This document shows, piece by piece, positions 6,436 to 15,097 of a stretch of 24,182 bases of DNA (position 1 is its first letter; each line of letters starts with the position of its first letter). The DNA is from Candidatus Hydrogenedentota bacterium (GTDB taxonomy: Bacteria > Hydrogenedentota > Hydrogenedentia > Hydrogenedentales > CAITNO01): positions 1-24,182 of the forward strand of contig CAIJOU010000110.1 in assembly GCA_903822375.1 (NCBI GenBank), written 5' to 3'. Below the pieces are notes generated by a model that saw only the letters and a list, made by a program, of their open reading frames with translations, ran no database searches and was not told the DNA's origin. The position numbers were made by a program, and so were the translations under genes.

Positions 6436-9400
6436 ATGTGCGCGCAGCAGATTCAGGCGGGCGGTGGACACGGACGGACACGGTGGGCGGCGGCGTGTAT
6501 TGCGCTGGCGCTGTTGGCGGTGATGCCCGCGATGGCACAGCCGCAGGCCGCGCCGGAAGACCTGAACAAGGTCTTCCGCACGCTCGAGGCGCCCGGTGCC
6601 ACGGAGCCGCCCGTGCTGCTCACGGACAACGGCGGATTCATCCATTTCCTCGGCGCGCCGCCCAGCGGCCGTTTCACGGCGCGGCAGCCCGCTGACAAGT
6701 CGGCCGGGCCCGTCGGTGTCGCCCGCAATTTTGTCAACGACTACTCGGGTGCGTTCGGCATACTCAGCCCCAAGACGGACTTCTGCGAGCGCACGGTGCG
6801 CCGCGAGGCCAACACCTTTGTCCAAATGGCGCAGACCTACAACGGCCTGTCCGTGCTTGGCGCGGAGATGGTCGTTCAGGTAAATGACGACGGCAGCGTG
6901 CGCAACATAATGAACAGCCTTGCCAAGAACACCGCTCCGCTGGACTCGGGCAAGACCGCGCTCAGCCCGGCCATCGCCGCCGGTCTGGCCCCCGCCATGG
7001 CCATCCGTCTTGAGGCCGCCATGCAGGGACGCGCGGAAAACGAATTCACCGCATCGGACGCCGAACTGATGATCTTCGCGCCCGAGGTGTTCGGTCGGAG
7101 CGGCGAACCCCAGCTTGTCTGGCGCGTTGAAGTGCGGCCCGTCGATGTGCGCCAGCCGGAAGTCGCAGTCTTTGTGAATGCCCATTCCGGCATCTTCGCG
7201 TTCCATTACCCCCTGCGCCCCGACGCCAAGTCGCGCAACATCTACGATGCGAATTACCAGGAGGACTTGTCGCTTGCAACGCTGATGCGCAAAGAGGGCG
7301 ATGCACCGCTGGACGATGACGTCATAGTAAACAACATATACGATTATCTTGGCGTCACCTACGACTGGTACAACAGCAATTTCGGCCGCGACAGTTGGGA
7401 TGCGGCGGGCGCCGTGATGACCGGTTACGCCCATTATCCCTTTCTCAACGCGTCCTGGGTTCCGAGCCTCAGCGCGATGCTCTTCGGCGACCTGTTCATA
7501 GCCGACGACATAACGGGGCATGAAATGACCCACGCCGTGACCGGCACGGACGTCGACCTTATTTATGAGGGATTCTCCGGGGCTCTCAACGAAGCCCTCT
7601 CGGACTGGGGCGGAGAATTCATAGACCTCACCGACGGACTGGGCAATGATTCCGCGGCGGTACGCTGGTATCTTGGCGAAGATTCGAGCTTTGCGAATCC
7701 TGATGTCCCGGCAAACTCGGGCATTCCTCCGTCTGCAATCCGGTACATGAAGGACCCCACCGTGTTTGGTGACCCGGACCGGATGACCAGCCCTTATCTG
7801 CGCAGCCCTTATTCGCTGGTGGATTACGGCGGCGTGCACAGCAACAGCGGCGTGATCAACAAGCTGACCTATCTGCTGACCGACGGCGACACGTTCAACG
7901 GCCAGACGGTGGCGGGCATGGGCATCCCGACGGTCGCCCAAGTGTACTACAACGCCATTCCGCTCATGACGTCCTCATCGAACTTCTTTGATTTCTACGC
8001 TGCACTGGGGGCCTCCAGCATCGGTTTGGGTCTCACCTTTGACCAGCGCATCAACATCGCCGCCGGCGGCCGCGCCGTGGAGATTGAACCGCCCGAGCTG
8101 GCGCTGCTCGGCCTGCGCAACTTCCGCGCCGTCCCCGTCAAGGACAAGGACAGCAACCCCGGCATCGCCCTGACCTGGGACAACCCGCCGGCGGGCGCCG
8201 CCAGCCAGTTGCTGCTTATCCGCAGCGTCGGCAGGTTTGCCATGCACCCAGGCGACGGGACCTCACTGGCGGTGGCAACGAACGCCACGAAGTACCTTGA
8301 CATGAACGTGAGCCCGGGCGTGGAATACTTCTACACGCTTATAGCCGACCTGAGCGCAGGGTTCCCGGAAGTGTGCTATGCCCGCGCCGTTGCCGGTGTG
8401 CAGGCGCCCAATATCCTGACGCAGGCATTTGGAACCGACGAGCTTCTTGGCGCTTTGGGACCGATCGACCTGGCGTTTTCACAAATTACCTTCTCGCCGG
8501 TCGGCGCGCCCATGGGCCCGATTGCCGGCGATTCACTGGGCGCCTCCTACGAGAACTACGAGGGAACGATACAAAAGAACGTCTACTCACTTCCCGTTCC
8601 GCGCAACGACGCGAAGGGTGGGGCGATGACGCTGACCTTCACCGACAACGGGTCAATACGTATTCCGCTGAACAGCTACAGCTTCCCCTTCTTTGGCAAG
8701 CGCTACGGTGAATTGTATCTCGCCGCGAACGGGTACATCTCCTTCCAGAACCTGATCCTGCTCCCGGACGTCACCGTCGGTGATTCATCCACGATCAGCC
8801 TGAATTTCCCGTCGCTGGCATCCCACTTTGCCGTGCCGCGCATTTCATTCCTCTTCAACGATTTCGCGCCCAACATGGGCGGCGAGGCGTGGGCACGCTA
8901 CCTGTCGGACCGCATGGTGTTCACCTTCGTAAACATGCCGTCCTGGCCCAATTCCCTGCCGACTAACAACGTGGGCCGCAGCACGGTGCAGGTCGAGCTG
9001 TTCTACAACGGCACCATCCGCTTCACCTACCAGGGCCTTGGCGTGACCAACGCCGATGTCGGCATCTCGGACGGGCTGGGCGCTCCGCGCGAACCCTCGC
9101 TTGAATTCCCGAATCTGCAGCGCGCCTTCACGATGTCCGATTTGTCGGCGCTCCCCGTCCTGCCGCAGAAGTTGACCCTGGTACCGGTCGCGCCCGTGGT
9201 GGCGGATGCCGGCGACCTGATCACGCTGGACGTCATATCCAATCATCCGCAGGGACTCACGGGCGTGCCGATCTACACCGCCACATGGGATCATTCGGGG
9301 GCACCGCCCTTTGCCGACCTGCAGAACGGCACGGGCCGCCTGTACTGGCAGACCACGCCGCAGGACAAGGGCGTTTGGAACCTGCGCGTCCTTGCGCGGC

Positions 9401-10233
9401 AGGGCGCCCAGACGGCCTATCAGGACATACGCATCTTCATCGGGCGGACTATTGAGAAGCCCACTGCGATTAATCTGGCCATTTCGACCGACACGCCCTT
9501 TGAAGATCCGGCCCAGAGCCGGGCGGTGCCCGTCAAGCGCACGCTGACCGCCTCCTACGAGTACTTCCACCCGCTGGCGGCCGAAGACCCGGCCTACTAC
9601 GGAGAGGGCGCAACATCCGTCTTCTGGTTCCGAAACGGCCAGGTCGTTACCGAACTGGTTGACCGCGATGTCGTTCCGGCGGAGGTGCCGCGCGCGGGCG
9701 ACCGCTGGTGGTTCGGCGTGGTGCCGGTGACCGCCAGCTATATCGTCGGCGACATGGTGTTGTCCCCCGTGGTCACCATCGTGGGATTCCCCGTGCTGAC
9801 GTCCGTCACGCCGGCCTTCGGGCTGACGGTCGGCGGCGACCAGGTCAGCATCCATGGCGAGCGTTTCTCCGGCGCCACGGCGGTCACTTTCGGCGGCGTA
9901 AAGGGCGTGAACCTGCGGGTTATGAGCGACACCGAAGTGCAGATCACCACGCCGCTGCACCCGTCCGGACTGGTTGATGTTGTCGTTGAGTCCGTGGACG
10001 GCGTCGGCCGCATCACAAGCGGGTTCCGCTTCGTTGGCGACGGGTCCGAACTCTTCAAAGAAGACGTGAACAAGGACGGCCGTGTGGACGCGGTGGATGT
10101 CCAGTTGGTCACCGCCGCCGTGCTGCGGACCGCGACTGCCGCCAAGGCTGCCGTGGACGCCGACGTGAACGGCGATGGCAAGGTGAACGCCAGCGACATT
10201 CAGTCCGTGGTCAACAAGGCGCTGCACCGATAG
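6436..10233 (+). CDS. Secreted thermolysin-like metalloprotease (M4) with propeptide, Fn3, nidogen-like, Ig/TIG and dockerin domains
   Basis: ATG 6436 has AAAGGAG 7 nt upstream; an ATG at 6430 is only 1 nt from it. Residues 1-33 are a signal peptide ending AMAQ. An FTP/PepSY-type propeptide follows (about 35-270). The M4 catalytic domain has HEMTH at 362-366 (zinc His and catalytic Glu363), the third zinc ligand in GALNEALSD (Glu386, 20 residues on, as in thermolysin), Tyr377 matching thermolysin Tyr157, and GGVHSNSG with His468 as the His231 equivalent. All catalytic residues are present, so it should be active. C-terminal parts are an Fn3-like segment (about 555-660), a nidogen-like beta domain (about 710-900), an Ig-like domain (about 905-1015), an IPT/TIG domain (about 1118-1200), and a dockerin with two calcium loops (DVNKDGRVDAVDVQ and DVNGDGKVNASDIQ, 1210-1265). 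At 1265 residues it is far larger than ordinary thermolysins. Confidence 0.92.
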   Translation: MCAQQIQAGGGHGRTRWAAACIALALLAVMPAMAQPQAAPEDLNKVFRTLEAPGATEPPVLLTDNGGFIHFLGAPPSGRFTARQPADKSAGPVGVARNFVNDYSGAFGILSPKTDFCERTVRREANTFVQMAQTYNGLSVLGAEMVVQVNDDGSVRNIMNSLAKNTAPLDSGKTALSPAIAAGLAPAMAIRLEAAMQGRAENEFTASDAELMIFAPEVFGRSGEPQLVWRVEVRPVDVRQPEVAVFVNAHSGIFAFHYPLRPDAKSRNIYDANYQEDLSLATLMRKEGDAPLDDDVIVNNIYDYLGVTYDWYNSNFGRDSWDAAGAVMTGYAHYPFLNASWVPSLSAMLFGDLFIADDITGHEMTHAVTGTDVDLIYEGFSGALNEALSDWGGEFIDLTDGLGNDSAAVRWYLGEDSSFANPDVPANSGIPPSAIRYMKDPTVFGDPDRMTSPYLRSPYSLVDYGGVHSNSGVINKLTYLLTDGDTFNGQTVAGMGIPTVAQVYYNAIPLMTSSSNFFDFYAALGASSIGLGLTFDQRINIAAGGRAVEIEPPELALLGLRNFRAVPVKDKDSNPGIALTWDNPPAGAASQLLLIRSVGRFAMHPGDGTSLAVATNATKYLDMNVSPGVEYFYTLIADLSAGFPEVCYARAVAGVQAPNILTQAFGTDELLGALGPIDLAFSQITFSPVGAPMGPIAGDSLGASYENYEGTIQKNVYSLPVPRNDAKGGAMTLTFTDNGSIRIPLNSYSFPFFGKRYGELYLAANGYISFQNLILLPDVTVGDSSTISLNFPSLASHFAVPRISFLFNDFAPNMGGEAWARYLSDRMVFTFVNMPSWPNSLPTNNVGRSTVQVELFYNGTIRFTYQGLGVTNADVGISDGLGAPREPSLEFPNLQRAFTMSDLSALPVLPQKLTLVPVAPVVADAGDLITLDVISNHPQGLTGVPIYTATWDHSGAPPFADLQNGTGRLYWQTTPQDKGVWNLRVLARQGAQTAYQDIRIFIGRTIEKPTAINLAISTDTPFEDPAQSRAVPVKRTLTASYEYFHPLAAEDPAYYGEGATSVFWFRNGQVVTELVDRDVVPAEVPRAGDRWWFGVVPVTASYIVGDMVLSPVVTIVGFPVLTSVTPAFGLTVGGDQVSIHGERFSGATAVTFGGVKGVNLRVMSDTEVQITTPLHPSGLVDVVVESVDGVGRITSGFRFVGDGSELFKEDVNKDGRVDAVDVQLVTAAVLRTATAAKAAVDADVNGDGKVNASDIQSVVNKALHR

Positions 10234-10259
10234 CGTCGCCGCGCCAATAACTCAGTATC

Positions 10260-10291
10260 AAGGCCGCCCGGCACAATCCGGGCGGCCTTTT
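10260..10291 (+). terminator. Rho-independent terminator after the metalloprotease
   Basis: A perfect 12-bp GC-rich stem (10260-10271 with 10278-10289) has a 6-nt loop CACAAT and ends in TTTT. It lies 27 nt after the protease stop. It may also slow minus-strand transcripts leaving uvrB, but on that strand the T-tract is poor. Confidence 0.9.
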
Positions 10292-10457
10292 GTATTGACG
10301 CGACGAAAGGGATGGGAGGAATGAGAAGTATGGGACAGACGACGTTTCGCAACGGGTCCGGAGCAAAGCGGCCCGCACCGTTTCCATTCTCCAAAACTCG
10401 GACGGTCTTTCTCCCACTCCTTCCATGATTCCATGCTTCTCTTTTCCGCACCGCGGC

Positions 10458-12476
10458 CTACAACCCCTCCTCAATGACACGGCGCTCCAGCGCGAGGATG
10501 CGGTCGCGGTACTGGGCGGCCGTCTCGAAGTCCATGCGGTCCGCCGCTTCGCGCATCTTCTTGCGCAGCTTGGCCACGGCACGGCTTAGGTCTTCCGCGG
10601 CCACATAGAGGTCGGGGTCCTCCGCGGCCATGGGCACGGTGACGTAATCGCGCTCGTTGATGTTCTGGAGCAGATCGGGTATGGCCTTCTGGATGGACCT
10701 GGCGGTAATCTTGTGCTTCTTGTTGTAGGCAACCTGTTTCTTGCGGCGACGGTCCATCTCGTCTATGGCGCGCCGCATGGAACCGGTCATCTTGTCGGCG
10801 TACATGAGCACCCGCCCCCCAAGATTTCGGGCGGCGCGGCCGCAGGTCTGGATAAGGCTCGTCTGCGAGCGGAGGTAGCCTTCCTTGTCCGCGTCGAGAA
10901 TGGCCACCAGCGACACCTCGGGGATATCGAGTCCCTCGCGAAGGAGGTTGATGCCGACCAGCACGTCATACTGGCCCTGCCGCAGCTGGCGGATCAGTTC
11001 GATGCGCTCAAGCGTCTCCACGTCGGAATGCATGTAGCGCACGCGCACGCCCAGATCGCGATAATAATCCGTGAGGTCTTCCGCCATCCGCTTGGTAAGC
11101 GTCGTCACCAGCACGCGCTCGCCGCGCGCGGCCCGCTGCCGCACCTCGTCAAGCAGGTCGTCCACCTGGTTGGCGGCGGGACGCACCTCTATCTCCGGAT
11201 CAACCAGGCCGGTCGGCCGGACCACCTGCTCGACAATGACGCCCTCGCTCTTGCGGAGTTCGTAGTCGGCGGGCGTGGCGCTGACATAGATGACCTGGTT
11301 CGTCCGCTCCTCGAACTCCTCAAAGGTGAGCGGCCGGTTGTCGCGCGCGCAGGGAAGGCGGAACCCGAATTCCACGAGTTGGTCCTTGCGCGAGCGGTCG
11401 CCCTTGAACATGGCGGACACTTGCGGGATCGACATGTGGCTCTCGTCGATGACAAGCAGGTAATCCTTGGGGAAGTAACTGATCAGCGTGTCCGGCGGCT
11501 CGCCGGGCATGCGCCCGTCGAGGTGGCGCGAGTAGTTCTCAATGCCCGAGCAGTAGCCCGTCTCCTCGATCATCTCAAGGTCGTACCGGGTACGCTGCTC
11601 CAGGCGCTGCGCCTCCAACTCGCGGCCCGCCCCGCGCAGTTCGCGGAGCCGCTCCTCCAGTTCCGCGCGAATCGTGATCAGCGCCCGGTCAATGGAGGAG
11701 CGTGTCGTGGCGTAGTGGCTGCCGGGAAAGATCGCCGCGCGGCGCAGCCGCTTGAGCGTGACGCCGCGCAACGGGTCAATCTCCGAAACCCCGTCAATGA
11801 CATCGCCAAAGAACTCCACGCGCACGGCGCGCTCTGCCTCATAGGCGGGAAAGACATCCACGACGTCGCCGCGCACGCGGAAGGTGCCCCGGTGAAAGTC
11901 GGTGTCATTGCGGGCATACTGCATGGCGATGAGCCCCGACACAAGGCGCTCGCGGGTCATCGCGTCACCCTCATTTACCTCGACCCGCAGTTCCTGGTAG
12001 GTTTCAGGCGAGCCTATGCCGTAGATGCACGATACGCTGGCCACGATCAGGCAGTCGCGCCGCGTGAGCACGGCGCGCGTCGCCGCGTGGCGCATCTTGT
12101 CGATTTCGTCGTTGATCGCCGAGTCCTTCTCGATGAAGGTGTCCGTCCTGGCGATGTAGGCCTCAGGCTGGTAGTAATCGTAATAGCTGACGAAATATTC
12201 GACGGCACTGTCGGGAAAGAGATCCTTAAACTCGCCGTAGAGCTGGGCGGCGAGAATTTTGTTGTGCGCGAGCACCAGCGTCGGGCGCTGCGTGCGCGCC
12301 ACCACGTTGGCGATGGTGAAGGTCTTGCCCGAACCGGTGACGCCGAGCAGCACCTGGTTCTTCAGCCCCTCCTCCACGCCGCGCGTCAGCGCGTCGATGG
12401 CCTGGGGCTGGTCGCCGGCGGGCGAGAATCCGGACACCAGCGAAAATCGCTGCTCCCCGTCCACGTCAGCCCGCAT
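10458..12476 (-). CDS. uvrB: UvrABC excinuclease subunit B
   Basis: UvrB receives damaged DNA from UvrA, verifies the lesion with its helicase-like core, and recruits UvrC for dual incision in nucleotide excision repair. The 672-residue length is standard. Walker A is GVTGSGKT (45-52). The DNA-gripping beta-hairpin has SYYDYYQPEAY (97-107). The DESH box is at 344-347, motif VI reads QTCGRAARN, and the C-terminal UVR domain that binds UvrC is at about 629-672. All expected motifs are intact. Its ATG lies inside the 3' end of rel, overlapping by 11 bases in another frame, and the SD-like GAAGG sits in the last rel codons, so translation is probably coupled. Confidence 0.97.
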   Translation of the reverse strand: MRADVDGEQRFSLVSGFSPAGDQPQAIDALTRGVEEGLKNQVLLGVTGSGKTFTIANVVARTQRPTLVLAHNKILAAQLYGEFKDLFPDSAVEYFVSYYDYYQPEAYIARTDTFIEKDSAINDEIDKMRHAATRAVLTRRDCLIVASVSCIYGIGSPETYQELRVEVNEGDAMTRERLVSGLIAMQYARNDTDFHRGTFRVRGDVVDVFPAYEAERAVRVEFFGDVIDGVSEIDPLRGVTLKRLRRAAIFPGSHYATTRSSIDRALITIRAELEERLRELRGAGRELEAQRLEQRTRYDLEMIEETGYCSGIENYSRHLDGRMPGEPPDTLISYFPKDYLLVIDESHMSIPQVSAMFKGDRSRKDQLVEFGFRLPCARDNRPLTFEEFEERTNQVIYVSATPADYELRKSEGVIVEQVVRPTGLVDPEIEVRPAANQVDDLLDEVRQRAARGERVLVTTLTKRMAEDLTDYYRDLGVRVRYMHSDVETLERIELIRQLRQGQYDVLVGINLLREGLDIPEVSLVAILDADKEGYLRSQTSLIQTCGRAARNLGGRVLMYADKMTGSMRRAIDEMDRRRKKQVAYNKKHKITARSIQKAIPDLLQNINERDYVTVPMAAEDPDLYVAAEDLSRAVAKLRKKMREAADRMDFETAAQYRDRILALERRVIEEGL

Positions 12477-14568
12477 CCTTCATCACCGTGCTCTGGCGTT
12501 CTTTCACGTCCAACTGACTGGCCTCGAACACGCCGGGCACGGTCCGCACCGCCGCCACCACGCCCTCAATGGTGTGGTGGTCGGGCGTCACAAAGGAGAA
12601 ATCGAAGTGATAACGGTCCGGCGCCGTCTTCTCGAATGAGGCACTCGTGATGTCGATGTTCAGCGGGCGCAGCACATTGGTCACGTCGGCCAGCAGGTTG
12701 GGCCGGTGCCGCGTAACGACCCGAACCTTGGCGGTGAAGGAGCCCTCGCCCTCCCACGCGGCCTGGAGAATCCGCCGCTCGTCCTTGGCGCTGCGCTGGA
12801 AACTGGCGCAGTCGGCGCGGTGCACCGACAGGCCGGGCGTCTTGGTCACGTAGCCGACGATGTGGTGGCCCGGCATCGGGTTGCAGCACTTGGCAAACTG
12901 CACCGCCATGCCCTTGATGCCGTCAATGCGGATCAGCTTCTGGCGCGTGGCCTCGTCCACCTCGCGCACCTCGGCATGCTTCGTCGGCATGCGTCCCGGC
13001 ACGTGGGCGCGCGGCTTGATCTCGACCGGCTTGGGCTCCTCGATGGGCGCCAGTTCGCCGATTTCACGCAGCCGCTGCCGGATGCGCGTGCGCGCGCGGC
13101 CGGTCACCACGACGTCGAGCCAGTCGCGGTGGGGCTCCTGGTTCTTGGAGGTGAGGATTTCCACCACGTCGCCGGTCTGCAGGTTGTAGCGCAGCGTAAC
13201 CATGCGGCCGTTGACGCGCGCGCCGATGCAGTGGTGCCCTACATGGGAATGGATAAGATAGGCAAAATCGAGCGGCGTGGCGCCCTGCGCCAGTTCCTTC
13301 ACCTGGCCCTTGGGCGTGAACACGTAGATGAACGTGAGCCGGAACTCGCGCCGCATCGTGTCCATCATGCCGTCCTGGCCGCCCGCATCCTTGAGCCAGT
13401 CGTACATCTTGCGAAGCCAGGCAAGCTGGTTGTCGAGCTTGTCGTCGGCTGTTTTGCCGGCTTCCTTGCCGCCCTCCCTGCCGCCTTCCTTGTAGCGCCA
13501 GTGCGCCGCGATCCCCTCGCGCGCGACCCGGTCCATCTCCTCGGAGCGGATCTGCACCTCCATCGGCCGCCCGTTCTCGCGCATGACCGTGGTGTGGATA
13601 GCCTGGTACATGTTCAGCTTGGGCATGGCGATGTAGTCTTTAAGCCTGCCCGGGATGGGGGTCCACAGGCTGTGCACGATGCCCAGAGCGTTGTAACACT
13701 CCGAATCGGACCGGGTGATGATGCGGATGCCGAGCACATCGAAGACCTGCGCGAAGTCCTTGCCCTGATTCTGCATTTTCTCGTAAATGCTGTAAAGGTG
13801 CTTGGGACGTCCGATGACCTGCGCGTTTATTTCGGACTCCTTGAGCCCGCGCTCTATCTGCGCCACCGTATCCGTGAGGTAGGCTTCGCGTTCGCGGCGC
13901 TTCATGGCCACCATCCGGGCCACTTCCTTGTAGCTCTCCGGCTCCAGATGATGAAACGCGTGGTCCTCCAGTTCCCATTTCCAGCTCGAAATACCGAGCC
14001 GGTGCGCCATCGGCGCGTAAATGTCCAGCGTCTCGCGGGAGATTCGTTCGCGCTGGGCGGGCACCAGGTATTCCAGGGTGCGCATGTTGTGCAGGCGGTC
14101 GGCCAACTTGATCATGATCACCCGCAGGTCCTGCGCCGTGGCCACGAGCATCTTGCTGATATTCTGCGCCTGCTTGGTTTCCAGCGTCTTTCGGTCGTCG
14201 TGGAAGCTCAGCTTGTTGATCTTGGTCACGCCGTCCACCACGCGCGCAATGTCGTCGCCAAACTGCGCCCGCAGTTCCTCCCGGGTGACGGCCGTGTCCT
14301 CAAGCGTGTCGTGCAGTATCCCCGCCGCGCAGGTCACCGGGTCCAGCCCCAGATTGGCCAGAATCAGCGCCACGTTCAGACTGTGCGTAACATAGGGTTC
14401 GCCGGAGGCCCGCACCTGGCCGTGGTGTGCCCGCTCCGCAAGGTGGGCCGCCTGGCGCACCACATCCAGATTCGCCCCCGGCGAAGTGCGCCGGAGACGT
14501 TTCATCAGATTCATGTAAAGCGTGCGCATCAGTTTCAGCGTTCCTTCTGCGTCAATGACCATGGGCAT
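12466..14568 (-). CDS. rel: Bifunctional (p)ppGpp synthetase/hydrolase, RelA/SpoT family
   Basis: This enzyme makes and degrades (p)ppGpp for the stringent response. I start at 14568, where AGAGG stands 10 nt upstream and the length is 700 residues. An in-frame ATG at 14604 has no SD. The HD hydrolase domain is intact, with YVTH (His62) and HDTLED (86-91). The synthetase domain carries RLKD (308-311), the basic RxKD form seen in bifunctional Rel/SpoT rather than the ExDD of synthetase-only RelA, and KLNMYQAIHTT (317-327). A TGS domain follows at about 411-474, with a Cys-Cys-containing region (FAKCCNPMPGHH) and a C-terminal ACT domain (about 625-695). Both activities are expected. The gene is upstream of and overlaps uvrB. 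A lone Rel/SpoT homologue is usual outside gamma-proteobacteria. Confidence 0.95.
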   Translation of the reverse strand: MPMVIDAEGTLKLMRTLYMNLMKRLRRTSPGANLDVVRQAAHLAERAHHGQVRASGEPYVTHSLNVALILANLGLDPVTCAAGILHDTLEDTAVTREELRAQFGDDIARVVDGVTKINKLSFHDDRKTLETKQAQNISKMLVATAQDLRVIMIKLADRLHNMRTLEYLVPAQRERISRETLDIYAPMAHRLGISSWKWELEDHAFHHLEPESYKEVARMVAMKRREREAYLTDTVAQIERGLKESEINAQVIGRPKHLYSIYEKMQNQGKDFAQVFDVLGIRIITRSDSECYNALGIVHSLWTPIPGRLKDYIAMPKLNMYQAIHTTVMRENGRPMEVQIRSEEMDRVAREGIAAHWRYKEGGREGGKEAGKTADDKLDNQLAWLRKMYDWLKDAGGQDGMMDTMRREFRLTFIYVFTPKGQVKELAQGATPLDFAYLIHSHVGHHCIGARVNGRMVTLRYNLQTGDVVEILTSKNQEPHRDWLDVVVTGRARTRIRQRLREIGELAPIEEPKPVEIKPRAHVPGRMPTKHAEVREVDEATRQKLIRIDGIKGMAVQFAKCCNPMPGHHIVGYVTKTPGLSVHRADCASFQRSAKDERRILQAAWEGEGSFTAKVRVVTRHRPNLLADVTNVLRPLNIDITSASFEKTAPDRYHFDFSFVTPDHHTIEGVVAAVRTVPGVFEASQLDVKERQSTVMKDAG

Positions 14569-14833
14569 GGCAGGGATACCTCTCAGTTTATCATGAGTGA
14601 ACATCCCCGGGACAGAAGCGTCTTCCCCGCACGCTTATACTAATGTCATGGGGACCCCTCTTTCCTGCAGGAAACGGCATTCTGTTCCGCTGCGCAATCT
14701 ATGAAATGCTTGTGCATAATGGTGTATGTATCGGAAACCTTGCAGACATGGCTTACATGGCATACCCCGTATCGATCTTATGCACGCATTCCCAGTCTCC
14801 TCGTCATTATCGCCAACAGACGCCCTTGATTTG

Positions 14834-14863
14834 TTGAAAAATGCTAAAAGATTGTCCTATAAT
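14834..14863 (+). promoter_or_regulatory. Sigma70-type promoter for acs
   Basis: TTGAAA (14834-14839) and a perfect TATAAT (14858-14863) are 18 nt apart in an AT-rich stretch. This predicts a start near 14870 and a 5' leader of about 228 nt before the acs ATG. Confidence 0.65.
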
Positions 14864-15032
14864 CCAAAAGTTCTAACGAACGGTAAGTACGTTTATGCTT
14901 GATGCGGGCTATGGAGCATCTCATTCGCCGATTATACGGAGCATGGGGTGTTGGAAAACGAAGTTCCGCTTCGAGTTTTTCGAGAGTTATTCTGCGGCTC
15001 AAGACGGGCCGTGTGCGCCTGAGTCGCCCGGT

Positions 15033-15044
15033 GGCAAATTTGCC
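15033..15044. promoter_or_regulatory. Perfect 12-bp palindrome in the acs leader
   Basis: GGCAAATTTGCC is fully self-complementary and lies 54 nt before the acs start, downstream of the predicted promoter. It could be a dimeric regulator site that blocks elongation, but no regulator gene is near and chance cannot be excluded. Confidence 0.3.
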
Positions 15045-15097
15045 GCAGTGGGATGAATTGCAGTGCCGGGCCAGACCAACCAGAAAGGGAATCGACC

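Larger units (their letters stand above)
14569..15097. other. Divergent control region between rel and acs
   Basis: About 530 bases, more AT-rich than the flanking genes. On the minus strand, TATAAG (14634-14639) could be a rel -10 box without a clear -35. On the plus strand, a good promoter lies at 14834-14863. Between them I see no gene or structured RNA. The acs leader (about 14870-15097) contains the palindrome at 15033-15044 and a small hairpin (CGAAG/CTTCG near 14958). Confidence 0.45.

Noticed and set aside
6370..10227. Minus-strand frames of 523 codons (6370-7941) and 460 codons (8845-10227) opposite the metalloprotease
   Set aside because: The plus-strand protein has all M4 catalytic residues and recognisable domains through this stretch. 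The antisense frames show no family features.
13597..13617. NMYQA instead of NGYQS in the Rel synthetase motif as a sign of lost activity
   Set aside because: Other key residues (RLKD, the Lys/Asn/Tyr/His of the motif) are kept, and from memory Met at this Gly position occurs in many Rel proteins. It is not good evidence of inactivation.
10713..14643. Two plus-strand frames of 645 codons each (10713-12650 and 12706-14643), opposite uvrB and rel
   Set aside because: uvrB and rel are certain on the minus strand. High GC at third codon positions leaves few antisense stops, and these translations are His/Arg/Val-rich with no domain pattern.
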